Shown: in pieces, positions 19,108 through 27,699 of the stretch | Layout: the number at the start of each line of letters is the position of its first letter | Position numbering within the stretch: the stretch's first letter is position 1 | DNA from: an uncultured bacterium | GTDB taxonomy: Bacteria; Verrucomicrobiota; Verrucomicrobiia; CAIQCK01 | Length of the DNA: 64,000 nt | Direction of reading: 5' to 3' | Assembly: GCA_903870275.1 (NCBI GenBank) | Contig: CAIQCK010000114.1 | Span: 1-64,000 of the forward strand | Position numbers and translations under genes: made by a program | Notes under the pieces: generated by a model | The model's database searches: none | Told to the model about the DNA's origin: nothing | The model's input: only the letters and a program-made list of their open reading frames with translations

Positions 19108-19842
19108 ATGAACAGTGGTCAGTATCGGCGGCTGCGCGCGGTCACGTTTGACGCGGGTGGAACTTTGTTCTATCCGCATCCGTCGGTGGGCGAGATTTAC
19201 GCGGAGGCAGCGCGGCGCCACGGCGCGGCGGCCGACGCGAACGCGATGGAGGAGGCATTCCGGCGGGCGTGGGTGACGTGCCATCACGACGACGCGGTGG
19301 CCGCAGCGGGCAACACCAGCCAGCGCGAATGGTGGCGCGAACTGGTGTTCCGGACGCTAGAGATGGCGGGCGTGACGATGCCGGACCGCGAGGCGTATTT
19401 TCACGAACTCTACGACCTGTTTGCGCGGCCGGAGGTGTGGCGGCTTTTTCCCGATGCGGTCGAGACGTTGACGGCCATGAGGCGGCGCGGGCTGAAGGTG
19501 GGCCTGCTGTCGAACTGGGACCATCGCCTGCGGCCGGTGCTGGAGGGACTGGATCTGATGCCGTTGCTGGACGCGGTGATAATCTCCTGCGAGGTGGGCG
19601 TGGAGAAACCGGAGCCGAAAATTTTCCACGCGGCGTGGGCGGCGCTGGGCGTGGCGCGCGGCGAAGAAGCATTGCACGTGGGTGACAGTTACCGTGACGA
19701 CGTGCTCGGCGCGCTGGCGGTGGGCATGGGCGCCGTGCTGGTGGAACGCGCGGGCAAGCATCCCTGGGGCGGCGCAACCATCCGGCGTCTGGCGGAACTG
19801 CCGGCGCTGCTGGATGGGAAAGAGAAGGCAAAGAATTTATAG
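19108..19842 (+). CDS. HAD-superfamily (subfamily IA) hydrolase
   Basis: A 244-residue haloacid dehalogenase-like phosphatase. The motifs in order are VTFDAGGTLF with nucleophile Asp15, LLSNWDH (motif II Ser), the motif III Lys in EVGVEKPEPKIF, and VGDSYRDDVLGA (motif IV). An alpha-helical cap lies between motifs I and II. It resembles HDHD3-type phosphatases. The substrate is unknown. ATG 19108 follows a GGGA stretch and lies 20 bp after folC, so the two are probably co-transcribed. Confidence 0.88.
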   Translation: MNSGQYRRLRAVTFDAGGTLFYPHPSVGEIYAEAARRHGAAADANAMEEAFRRAWVTCHHDDAVAAAGNTSQREWWRELVFRTLEMAGVTMPDREAYFHELYDLFARPEVWRLFPDAVETLTAMRRRGLKVGLLSNWDHRLRPVLEGLDLMPLLDAVIISCEVGVEKPEPKIFHAAWAALGVARGEEALHVGDSYRDDVLGALAVGMGAVLVERAGKHPWGGATIRRLAELPALLDGKEKAKNL

Positions 19843-19970
19843 CCTGCGAAATCCTCCGCTGATTCCCCCACCCCACCCGGCGGACCTGATCAAAGGTGGG
19901 GCAGGGAACAGCTTGCGGGAGGAATACGACCGATTTGTAATCGTCGCGATGCAAAACCCGCAGAAGGTAT

Positions 19971-19999
19971 TTGACGGGGTTGCGCGGGCGATGTTACAG
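19971..19999 (+). promoter_or_regulatory. Candidate sigma-70-type promoter of tRNA-Pro
   Basis: ttgacg (19971-19976) and ttacag (19994-19999) are separated by exactly 17 bp. The -10 lies about 35 bp before the mature tRNA 5' end. The -35 is close to consensus and the -10 is weak. Confidence 0.4.
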
Positions 20000-20034
20000 A
20001 GTGGGCGCTTTTTCCGGTTGAGAGCCGGGTGTGT

Positions 20035-20111
<77 letters not shown>

Positions 20112-20118
20112 TTATTCT

Positions 20119-20185
20119 GTAGTCGCGTCACTCCGTGACGCGCATCGTCATCCTTTCCAACCGCGTCACTCCGTGACGCGACTAC
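20119..20185. repeat. REPIN-like double palindrome
   Basis: The 19-nt palindrome cgcgtcactccgtgacgcg occurs twice, at 20124-20142 and 20162-20180. The outer bases extend to gtagtcgcgtcac (20119-20131) and its exact complement at 20173-20185, so the whole unit is one inverted pair with an inner spacer. It fills the gap between the tRNA and the cyclase gene and covers that gene's stop codon. Confidence 0.8.
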
Positions 20186-22131
20186 GAGAGACTGTCCACG
20201 CGATAAAGTGTGACTTTTCCCGTGCGCCCCCTGAGGGCATATTCGCCCATGGAGTGCGCCCGCACGCGGTCTTTCACGAGACTGTAAACCGCCTCGCTAA
20301 TGAGCAAGTCCGTACCGGTTTCCTTGTTGATGCCCTCGATGCGCGAAGCGGTGTTTACCGCGTCACCGATGGCGGTGTATTCGCTGCGCTGGGCCGAGCC
20401 AACCTCGCCCACCAGCGCCTCCCCTGCGTGGATGCCGATGCCTATTCTGAATTCCGGATAACCTTTCGCCTTCCACTCCGGGTGGAGCGCGGCCAGTTTC
20501 TCGCGCATCTCCAGCGCCGCCGAAACGGCGCGCAAGGCGTCGTCCGCGGGGCCGCGGCTCGTCGGCGCACCCCAGAACGCCATGATCGCGTCGCCAATGA
20601 ATTTATCCAGCGTCCCGCCGTGCCGGGTGACGATGGCGGACATCGCTGTAAAATATTCGTTCAACTGAGTGATCAGGCGGATACGGTCGCTTGTCTCAAC
20701 CAGCGTGGTGAATTTTCGGATGTCCGAGAAAAAAACCACCAGATGCCGTTCCTGCGGCGCAAGCAACAGTTCCAGCGCGCCGAATTCCTTCATCAACTCG
20801 TCGGCAACCTCCTTCGATACCTGCCGCTCCAGCGCCTGCCGCGCGCGGCGCTTCTCCAGTTGCTCGGTCAGCAGTTGCCATGCGGTGCCCGTGACGGCTA
20901 TGGGAATCATGACAGCGACGGGCGCAGCGAAGGGGAAAATCAGTTGGAAGTGCGCAAACGCAATGTAACAAACGACGGCGTGGACCATTGCATTGACCAG
21001 CGGCAACGCGAGCTTCAGCAGCGGATGCCGCACGTACAGCAACGACAACACGGTGACACCTGCGAAGATGAGGATGAGCGGGATCAAGAGGATGCCGGAC
21101 TCCTCGCGGAGTTCATTATGACGCATCACCGTGCTAATGGCGGCGGCATGTATTTCAACGCCAGGCGTGTCCTTCTCGTTCGGCGTGGCGTGAACATCAT
21201 GCAGGAAATTCTGAGTGGGGCCAACGAGCACGATCTTGTCTTTGAACACTGCGCCGTTCTTCAAGGACTGTTTCCACGCTTTCCCGTAGAAAAGCTGGTA
21301 GTAGGGATAGCGGGGGAAGGGACGATCGAACTTACCGTCGCCCCTTGGTTTCAAAGACGGGAAATTAATCGTGAGGGCGGACTGCTGATAAACCCATGTC
21401 GTGCGCGGGTCCACCATATTGGCAATGCGCGCCGACACTGTCGACAACCACTGCTGCGAGTGGTCCATCCACCATGAGGGGGTCATGCGACGCACAACGC
21501 CATCCATGTCAGCGGAAAAATTCACCGCGGCACAAAGATTTGTCTGGTCCACACCGTCAGGAATCACTTCGGGGATTGGGAACATCCATTTTTGACGAAG
21601 GCCGCCTTCGATCTCCTCATTGACGAAATTGGCCCCAATGACCACGCGACCCGCCGCGCGCGCCAGGGCGTCGCGCCATGCCCGGTCGTCGTCAGGACCG
21701 TATTTGCTCGGAGTGGAAAACAGAAGGTCGAAGCCCACCATCTTTGCGCCTGCGTCCAGCAGCTTGTGCAGGACCAATCCATGCGCGCGGCGCGGCCACG
21801 GCCACGTGTTGAGGATCTGCAAATCGGGATTGGCTTTCAGATCCTCCGGGGAAAAGGTGTCGGCAACGAATGATTCATCGTCAATACCGACGATCACCAC
21901 TTCAGGCAGTGGCGGTCGCCATCCGCGCCACGCGAAACGAGCGTCAACACTGGTGAGTTCCCATCGCGTTAGGAATTCCACGCTGGCGACATTCCAATGC
22001 ATCCTGGCTTCAATAGCGGGCCACACGGCCAGAAGAATAACCAGCAACGACCAGAACAATCCACCGGCCGCGACCACCATCCGGTCGCGCCGCGCGCGCG
22101 TGCTCCAAAGATTTTGCAGCCATTGGCGCAT
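20182..22131 (-). CDS. CHASE2-domain adenylate/guanylate cyclase (class III)
   Basis: A 649-residue signalling protein. It has an N-terminal helix (about 20-40), an extracytoplasmic CHASE2 sensor (about 45-330, VDARFAWRGWRPPLPEVVIVGID), three hydrophobic segments (about 335-410) and a class III cyclase domain. That domain has FFSDIRKFT (metal Asp), FIGDAIMAFWGAP (second Asp) and EYTAIGDAVNTASRIEG, with the transition-state Asn and Arg. It would make cAMP or cGMP in response to an external signal. The stop codon lies inside the palindromic repeat 20119-20185. Confidence 0.93.
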   Translation of the reverse strand: MRQWLQNLWSTRARRDRMVVAAGGLFWSLLVILLAVWPAIEARMHWNVASVEFLTRWELTSVDARFAWRGWRPPLPEVVIVGIDDESFVADTFSPEDLKANPDLQILNTWPWPRRAHGLVLHKLLDAGAKMVGFDLLFSTPSKYGPDDDRAWRDALARAAGRVVIGANFVNEEIEGGLRQKWMFPIPEVIPDGVDQTNLCAAVNFSADMDGVVRRMTPSWWMDHSQQWLSTVSARIANMVDPRTTWVYQQSALTINFPSLKPRGDGKFDRPFPRYPYYQLFYGKAWKQSLKNGAVFKDKIVLVGPTQNFLHDVHATPNEKDTPGVEIHAAAISTVMRHNELREESGILLIPLILIFAGVTVLSLLYVRHPLLKLALPLVNAMVHAVVCYIAFAHFQLIFPFAAPVAVMIPIAVTGTAWQLLTEQLEKRRARQALERQVSKEVADELMKEFGALELLLAPQERHLVVFFSDIRKFTTLVETSDRIRLITQLNEYFTAMSAIVTRHGGTLDKFIGDAIMAFWGAPTSRGPADDALRAVSAALEMREKLAALHPEWKAKGYPEFRIGIGIHAGEALVGEVGSAQRSEYTAIGDAVNTASRIEGINKETGTDLLISEAVYSLVKDRVRAHSMGEYALRGRTGKVTLYRVDSLS

Positions 22132-22148
22132 GGAAACCTGTTCCTGTG

Positions 22149-23078
22149 TCAGGGCAACTGTGAAATTTTTTGCGTCGTGCGGAAGTGGGTTTTGGCCACT
22201 TCGCCGAGCCTGGCCATGCCGTGCTTCTTCAGAAACTCGCGTCCGGCTTCGTCCACCTGCGGGCCGGCGCCCTTCGGCATCTCAATGCCGTATTCCTTGC
22301 CGAGCGCCGCCAGCCGCCGCACGAACTCGTCGCGGGCAATGATGGAGGCTGCCGCGACGGCGAGATCGCTCTCGGCCTTGTGCCGCTGCACGAGTTGGAT
22401 GGTGCGTCCGCGTTTCAGCAGCGCGTTCTCAATGAGCCGCTTGTCGCCAAACTGGTCGGCCACGGCGCGTTTGCACTCCTCGCCGGATTTCTCCAGCGCC
22501 TCCAGGACGTTCTCAATGACGCGCGCGTGTCCCCATGCCAGCATCTTGTTCACGTTGCGCATCTTCGCCAGTAGATCGTTGTAGGCGCTGGGACTGATGG
22601 GAACGATCGTTACGACGCAACCGGAGGTCTGGCGGATCAGTTTGGCCAGTTCGAAGATGCGCTTGTCGCTTGTGACGGTCTTGCTGTCGCGCACGCCGCT
22701 TCCTCGCAGCGCGTCAATCGCCGAGCGATTCAGAAACACGCCGGCGACCACCAGCGGCCCGAAGAAATCGCCCTTGCCGCTCTCGTCCACGCCGATGCGC
22801 GGCTCCAATATCGTCGGGTCGTGGACATGCTCGTAGCCGAGCCGCGCCTCTCCGAGGATTTCCGGCTCCAGGTAAAACTGCACGAATTCCTCGACTCCCC
22901 TGCCCTGCACCAGCAGCTTGCCGCTCTGGAATGCCGTGACCTGCAGCTTGTCCTTCGACGCGCCGAAGTGCGCGTAGGGAACCTCGCGGAACGCAAAACC
23001 GCGTTGCGCCAGATCGAGCCGGATGCGCTCGAACTGCTCCTCGGTCAGCTTGACGGTATAGGAATGAAGCGGCGGCAT
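22149..23078 (-). CDS. rnhC: Ribonuclease HIII
   Basis: A 309-residue protein starting MPPLHSYTVKLTEEQFERI at ATG 23078. The N-terminal TBP-like substrate-binding domain (about 1-85) is diagnostic of HIII over HII. The catalytic part begins at RIGVDESGKGDFFGPLVVAG with the Asp-Glu pair, followed by RDSKTVTSDKRI and AESDLAVAAASIIARDEF. It cleaves RNA in RNA/DNA hybrids during replication and repair. The length is standard. It is divergent from mutY with only 42 bp between the start codons. Confidence 0.95.
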   Translation of the reverse strand: MPPLHSYTVKLTEEQFERIRLDLAQRGFAFREVPYAHFGASKDKLQVTAFQSGKLLVQGRGVEEFVQFYLEPEILGEARLGYEHVHDPTILEPRIGVDESGKGDFFGPLVVAGVFLNRSAIDALRGSGVRDSKTVTSDKRIFELAKLIRQTSGCVVTIVPISPSAYNDLLAKMRNVNKMLAWGHARVIENVLEALEKSGEECKRAVADQFGDKRLIENALLKRGRTIQLVQRHKAESDLAVAAASIIARDEFVRRLAALGKEYGIEMPKGAGPQVDEAGREFLKKHGMARLGEVAKTHFRTTQKISQLP

Positions 23079-23120
23079 TTGTGTCGAAAGTTCCTTCGTT
23101 GCGGTTATGCTTACCACGAC

Positions 23121-24200
23121 ATGCGGACCGCGGAAATGCAAAAACAACTGTTGCGTTGGTTTGATCGCCACGCCCGAAAGCTGCCGTGGCGCTCGCAAGC
23201 CGCGCGGCGCGACCCGTATCGCGTCTGGGTGTCCGAGATCATGCTCCAGCAGACGCAGGTGGCAACCGTGATTCCGTATTACCGGCGATGGCTGCGGCGG
23301 TTTCCGAACCTCCGCGCGCTGGCGGGCGCAAAACCTGCGGCGGTACTGAAGGCGTGGGAAGGTCTCGGTTACTACAGCCGTGCGCGCAACCTCCACGCTG
23401 CGGCGCGTGAGGTCGTGCAGTGTCATGGCGGGCGCTTGCCGGCAACGCGAGACGATCTGCTTGGGTTGCCCGGCATCGGCCGCTACACCGTCGGCGCAAT
23501 CCTGAGCCTGGCTTTCGACCAACAGGAACCGCTGGTGGACGGCAACGTCGCTCGCGTGCTCGCGCGGTTGTTCGGCATCCGCCAAAACGTGAAGTCGGGC
23601 GCGGGCCAGGCACGGCTCTGGAAACTGGCCGGCGCGCTCGTGCCGGCGAAGCGCCCGGGCGCGTTCAACGAATCTCTGATGGAACTCGGCGCGATCGTCT
23701 GCTCGCCGCAGAACCCGCGCTGCGACGCATGCCCGCTAAATCGGTTTTGTGTGGCACTGCGCCGTGGATGGACTGAGCAGTTACCCAATACCGGGAAACG
23801 CCCCAAATCACGCGCGGTGCGGCAGCGCGCGCTCTTGATTTGGCGCGACGGCCGTGTGCTGGTCCGCCGTCGACCGGCGGGCGGATTGCTGGGCGGCTTC
23901 TGGGAATTTCCGGGCGACGAACTTTCCGCGGTGCGCCACGACGCCGGCCGCCGCGTGGCTGTTGTGCGCCACGGCGTGATGAACGACCGCTTGACCGTCG
24001 AGGCGTTCGACTGCCCGTGGCGCGGAGGCGAACCCTCGGCGAAGGACAAGGGAATCCGCTGGCGCTGGGCCACACCAAGCGACTTGAAGCGCCTCACCTT
24101 CACAGGCGCTCACCGGAAGATCATCCGAAGTTTGTCTGACTCGCGCTCTGCTCGATCACGGACCACGAATCTCGAATCTCGAATCACGGCTGATACTTGA
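23121..24200 (+). CDS. mutY: A/G-specific adenine DNA glycosylase
   Basis: A 359-residue MutY. It has SEIMLQQTQV with catalytic Glu39, the HhH motif LPGIGRYTVGAI and catalytic Asp140 in PLVDGNV. The [4Fe-4S] cluster ligands are C194, C201, C204 and C210 (spacing 6, 2, 5). The C-terminal Nudix-like 8-oxoG recognition domain includes GGLLGGFWEFPGDE. It removes adenine opposite 8-oxoguanine. The last 20 or so residues are low-complexity Ser/Arg/Thr sequence encoded by intergenic-type repeats (see findings). The end overlaps the convergent gene by 17 bp. ATG 23136 is an alternative start. Confidence 0.95.
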   Translation: MRTAEMQKQLLRWFDRHARKLPWRSQAARRDPYRVWVSEIMLQQTQVATVIPYYRRWLRRFPNLRALAGAKPAAVLKAWEGLGYYSRARNLHAAAREVVQCHGGRLPATRDDLLGLPGIGRYTVGAILSLAFDQQEPLVDGNVARVLARLFGIRQNVKSGAGQARLWKLAGALVPAKRPGAFNESLMELGAIVCSPQNPRCDACPLNRFCVALRRGWTEQLPNTGKRPKSRAVRQRALLIWRDGRVLVRRRPAGGLLGGFWEFPGDELSAVRHDAGRRVAVVRHGVMNDRLTVEAFDCPWRGGEPSAKDKGIRWRWATPSDLKRLTFTGAHRKIIRSLSDSRSARSRTTNLESRITADT

Positions 24201-27200
24201 TCCACATCGGCGAAATCCAGACGATCTCGCCGGTGACACCCTCCATGTCGGGAACTTGTTCGCCACGGACGTAGTAGTAGCTGGCCTGGCCGGGCGTTGC
24301 TTTAGTGTCGGTCCAGTTGAGCGAGACCTCTTTCTGGTTGGGCTCGGCTGTATAAACCACCTCGTCGTCTTTGATGACGGTGACGCGCGCAAGCGGTTTG
24401 ATCCCGACGAGCTTGATATTCAACGTCGGCGGTTTGGCGGTGGTGAATTCCTCGCCCATGAAATGTTCCTTGCCGCCGGCTTTGCAGCGCATGTCGGCGA
24501 GAATGTGGTCGGTCGAGGCATAGACGCGGCGCTTCTTCATCGCGTCGAGGATGCCTTCGCGCGTCGGCTCGGTCACCCAGACGTTGCAATAGCTCAGGTG
24601 CGTCGAGACATGGTCGCTCGACGACTGGAACGCGAGGCGATAGCCCTTCTTGAGCGCGAGGCTGACGAACCCTTTCGGACGCCAGCCGCCAATGCTCTGC
24701 TCTTCGGGCGTGGACTTTTTCTTTTCGGCTTCGGTCACGGCGCTTCGCGGGGCGTCGGGACGCTCGTAGCTGTTGCGCTCGCCCTGGTAGATTTCCACAA
24801 ACGGCTCGACAAGCGGATCGTTGTTGCGCCAGTCCGTGCCCATGTCGGTGCCGCTGGTGTGTTCGGCGCACACGCCATCGAAGTGGCGCAGATATTGATA
24901 CAGGAGTTGCGTGTCGGGCGCGGGCGGCGGGTTGTCGAGGTTCGGGTCGCTGATCGGCAGCCGCGGCAGCGTGCGAATGCCGCGCCGCGCGAAGACGCAG
25001 TTGCGATGGCCTTCGGGATAGTTGACGCTGCGTTCGTAAGTAAACATCGGCACGTAGCGGCCCGGCAACGTGAAGAGCGTGATGCCCTTCTGGATCGTCC
25101 ACCACGAATACTCGCGACCGTCGCCGTTGTCGTGGTCGCCGTTGCCGACCCAGTCCTGGCCGGCGGCGTCCATCGAGTAGCGGAACGTGTCGAGAAACGC
25201 GCCGTCGCTGCCGCCGTCGGGCGAAAACTCCGTGTGCCGGTGAAAATCGCCGCGCCAGAGCCGCAACGTCTCGCCGTTTAAGTTCACGCGATAGTCGTGA
25301 ATGCGCTGCACCGCGGCGCGTTCCTCGGCGACCGCAGCCGGCGCGGCGGCGGGCGCGGACGGCTCGGCGGCTTCGAGTTTGCTGGCGGGAATATTCTCAG
25401 GCGCGGCGATCTGCGCGACAAAAACGTTGTTGTTCGCATCCGGCAATCGCCGGCGTGCCAAAGCGCGACCCGCGCCGCCTTTGCCGGCTCCTTTCGCCGC
25501 CGGGGCACCCGGGCCGACCTCGGGGTTGATCTCCGCGCGTCCGTCGCCGGAATAAGCGATGAGCATCCCGCCGTCGGGCAATGGCGCCCATGCAGGGCGG
25601 TTGTCGAGGGCGTTGTTCGAGCGCGGCAGCCACATCGCCGGCAGCCATTGGTCGCCGTCCATCCGCGTGACATATTCGTAGAACACCGGCCCGACCGGCA
25701 CGCGCCACTGGCCCTGCGGCCGTCCGCGAAGTGCAAGCCAGACCCGGCCGCGCGCGTCGGTGGCAAGACGCGGGAAACAAGGGGCAGCTTGTTTCCGCGC
25801 CGCCGGCCCGAGGGGTGTCGCCTTCGGCGCTTGCTGACCGGCTCGACCGCCGAAGCGCGGCATGCCTGGCATCGCTTTCATCACGTCCGGCGGCGTAAAC
25901 CACTCTTTGCCGTTGCGCAGCACTTTCACGCCCAGCGTGCGGCCGTTCATAAAAATCGGGATGCCGAATTTCTTCAGCGGTCCGAAATCCTTGCCCCAGT
26001 TCTCGCCGTCCTGCTCCCAGGCGATCCAGAGCGCGCCGTCGCCGTCGTATGCAAGCGAGGCGCGCGCCTCGAAATTGAGCGTCGCCGCAACGGGCTTCGC
26101 CGCGCCGAACTTGCCGTCGGGGCCGCGTAACGCGACGTAAACGTCGAAGTCGCCTTTCTGGTAGGTGTCCCATGCGATGGCGAGATTGCCCTTGGCGTCG
26201 GCGGCGATGGCGGGGTCCCACTCGTCGGCGTCGGTGGCGGCGATGGCGATGGCGATGGGTGTGGAAAATTTTTCACCCTCCTGTTTCGCCGCGAAGATGT
26301 CGAAGCTCGTTCCGTGCGCACCCATCCACGTCACCCAAACGCTCCCGGTGGAATCGGTCGCCGCGGCGGGCGCAAAGTCGGGGCCGGGCGCGTGGCTGAC
26401 GTTGACTTCCGCGCCGAGTTTGCCGCCGCTGAAACTGCGCGCCATCAATTCCCAGTTGCCATGGTCGCCGTTGGCGTCGGCGTTAAGCTGCGCCGAATAA
26501 AAAATCCACAGCCGGCCGCCGCCGTCCACCGCGAGCGCGGGCCGATACACCTCGGTGGCGCCGTCGGTGACGGCGATGGGCTCGCTCCACGCGCCGTTCT
26601 TGCGCACGCGGAGCCAGACGCGGTCGCCGCCGGTTTTTGCGGCGAGGTAATCGAAGTCCTCCGGCTTCGCGATCACGCGCGGCACCGGCGCGTTCGGGCC
26701 GGTGGCCTTCGGTTTCACCTCCGGCGTCGCAATGGTCTCGCGTTGTTTCGGGAAATCATTGCCGCGCGTGAACGCGACGTACGCCACGTAGACTGTGCCG
26801 TCCTTGGCAACGGCGGCGGCGGGATAATCCTCGTCCGCCTCGGTCTCGGCGAGCGGCGCGACCGTGGGGCAGCGTTCGATTTCGATGGCGTTCTGCCAGC
26901 GTTGAAACCGCTGGCCGTAGGGAATGGCGCTGAGCTTGAACTTCGCCGGATCGGGTTTGCCGGTGAAGGTGATTTCAATTTCGCTGGACGGCTCCGTGTC
27001 GGCGAGCGTGATGATGACGCCGTTGTCGCCGATGGGCATCGTCAATTTGCCTTCCCGCACCTTTTTCGCCTGCACGGAATCCATTGCTATCAACCGGCGT
27101 GTCGAGACGGTCCACGAGTCGCCGCTGGCGCTGTCCGATGCAGTCCATCGCCAGCCACGGATGGACACCACGCGACCCGGCGTGACTTTGATGCTGCCGC

Positions 27201-27333
27201 TCCAGTCGGCCGGCTCGGTATCTTTCATGCCGAAGCGCACACGCAACGTGACGGCGCCAGCGGGAACTTGCGGCTCGGCTGCAATTGAGGAAACAACGAG
27301 GAGCAACAAGCAGAACAGGTTTGGTGTTTTCAT
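24184..27333 (-). CDS. Exported beta-propeller + PHP/DUF3604-type metallohydrolase, paralogue 1
   Basis: A 1049-residue protein with a signal peptide (MKTPNLFCLLLLVVSSIAA; ATG 27333). Residues about 100-650 carry repeated blades built around D-G-VWVAW or D-G-LWIFY segments, as in sialidase/BNR-type propellers. From about 690 a PHP-like domain begins: GDFHRHTEFSPDG, NGDHDNGDG, CAEHTSGTDMG and SSSDHVSTHLSYC supply many His/Asp metal ligands. A beta-sandwich tail follows (VYTAEPNQKEVSLNWTDT). PHP and DUF3604 domains are known for metal-dependent phosphoester hydrolysis or are uncharacterised, so the substrate is unknown. It is paralogous to the gene at 27700-30675. Confidence 0.75.
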   Translation of the reverse strand: MKTPNLFCLLLLVVSSIAAEPQVPAGAVTLRVRFGMKDTEPADWSGSIKVTPGRVVSIRGWRWTASDSASGDSWTVSTRRLIAMDSVQAKKVREGKLTMPIGDNGVIITLADTEPSSEIEITFTGKPDPAKFKLSAIPYGQRFQRWQNAIEIERCPTVAPLAETEADEDYPAAAVAKDGTVYVAYVAFTRGNDFPKQRETIATPEVKPKATGPNAPVPRVIAKPEDFDYLAAKTGGDRVWLRVRKNGAWSEPIAVTDGATEVYRPALAVDGGGRLWIFYSAQLNADANGDHGNWELMARSFSGGKLGAEVNVSHAPGPDFAPAAATDSTGSVWVTWMGAHGTSFDIFAAKQEGEKFSTPIAIAIAATDADEWDPAIAADAKGNLAIAWDTYQKGDFDVYVALRGPDGKFGAAKPVAATLNFEARASLAYDGDGALWIAWEQDGENWGKDFGPLKKFGIPIFMNGRTLGVKVLRNGKEWFTPPDVMKAMPGMPRFGGRAGQQAPKATPLGPAARKQAAPCFPRLATDARGRVWLALRGRPQGQWRVPVGPVFYEYVTRMDGDQWLPAMWLPRSNNALDNRPAWAPLPDGGMLIAYSGDGRAEINPEVGPGAPAAKGAGKGGAGRALARRRLPDANNNVFVAQIAAPENIPASKLEAAEPSAPAAAPAAVAEERAAVQRIHDYRVNLNGETLRLWRGDFHRHTEFSPDGGSDGAFLDTFRYSMDAAGQDWVGNGDHDNGDGREYSWWTIQKGITLFTLPGRYVPMFTYERSVNYPEGHRNCVFARRGIRTLPRLPISDPNLDNPPPAPDTQLLYQYLRHFDGVCAEHTSGTDMGTDWRNNDPLVEPFVEIYQGERNSYERPDAPRSAVTEAEKKKSTPEEQSIGGWRPKGFVSLALKKGYRLAFQSSSDHVSTHLSYCNVWVTEPTREGILDAMKKRRVYASTDHILADMRCKAGGKEHFMGEEFTTAKPPTLNIKLVGIKPLARVTVIKDDEVVYTAEPNQKEVSLNWTDTKATPGQASYYYVRGEQVPDMEGVTGEIVWISPMWIKYQP

Positions 27334-27351
27334 TCGAGTATCCAAAATAAA

Positions 27352-27642
27352 CTACCCTTGGTGTTTTTTGTGAAAACGAAGTCCGGACGCGTGCGCAAGG
27401 CCCCAGATGGTCAAGCCAAGCAACACGGGGATGATCACAAACAGATCAATGCGAATGTTGTATCGGTGCATCTTGGCGTCAAACTCCCAAAATGCGTATA
27501 ATGTCCATGCCAATGCGGCGCCAAACAGTGGCCACGATTGAAAACGTCGGAACTGGCTTACTGCCAGAAAGACAATGAGTAAAACGGCAGCAACACACAG
27601 TATTCTCTCCGGGTGCCACACGAGCAAAGACCAAAAACTCAT
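27352..27642 (-). CDS. Small membrane protein of unknown function
   Basis: A 96-residue protein with three predicted membrane helices (LCVAAVLLIVFLAV, WPLFGAALAWTLYAF, LFVIIPVLLGLTIWGLA) and a basic C-terminus (LRFHKKHQG). It sits between the two propeller-PHP paralogues, 57 bp below one and 18 bp above the other, on the same strand. Its A+T content is clearly higher than that of its neighbours, hinting at separate origin. No family was recognised. The Shine-Dalgarno is weak. Confidence 0.6.
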   Translation of the reverse strand: MSFWSLLVWHPERILCVAAVLLIVFLAVSQFRRFQSWPLFGAALAWTLYAFWEFDAKMHRYNIRIDLFVIIPVLLGLTIWGLAHASGLRFHKKHQG

Positions 27643-27699
27643 ATCAACGCATCTTTTGATCAGCTGTGAAGAACGAGAACAGCATGCTTCACTTTCCTA

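Noticed and set aside
20119..20185. Two identical short units with a spacer, CRISPR-like at first sight
   Set aside because: Only two copies, each internally palindromic, in inverted-pair layout, and no cas genes. This fits a REPIN-like element.
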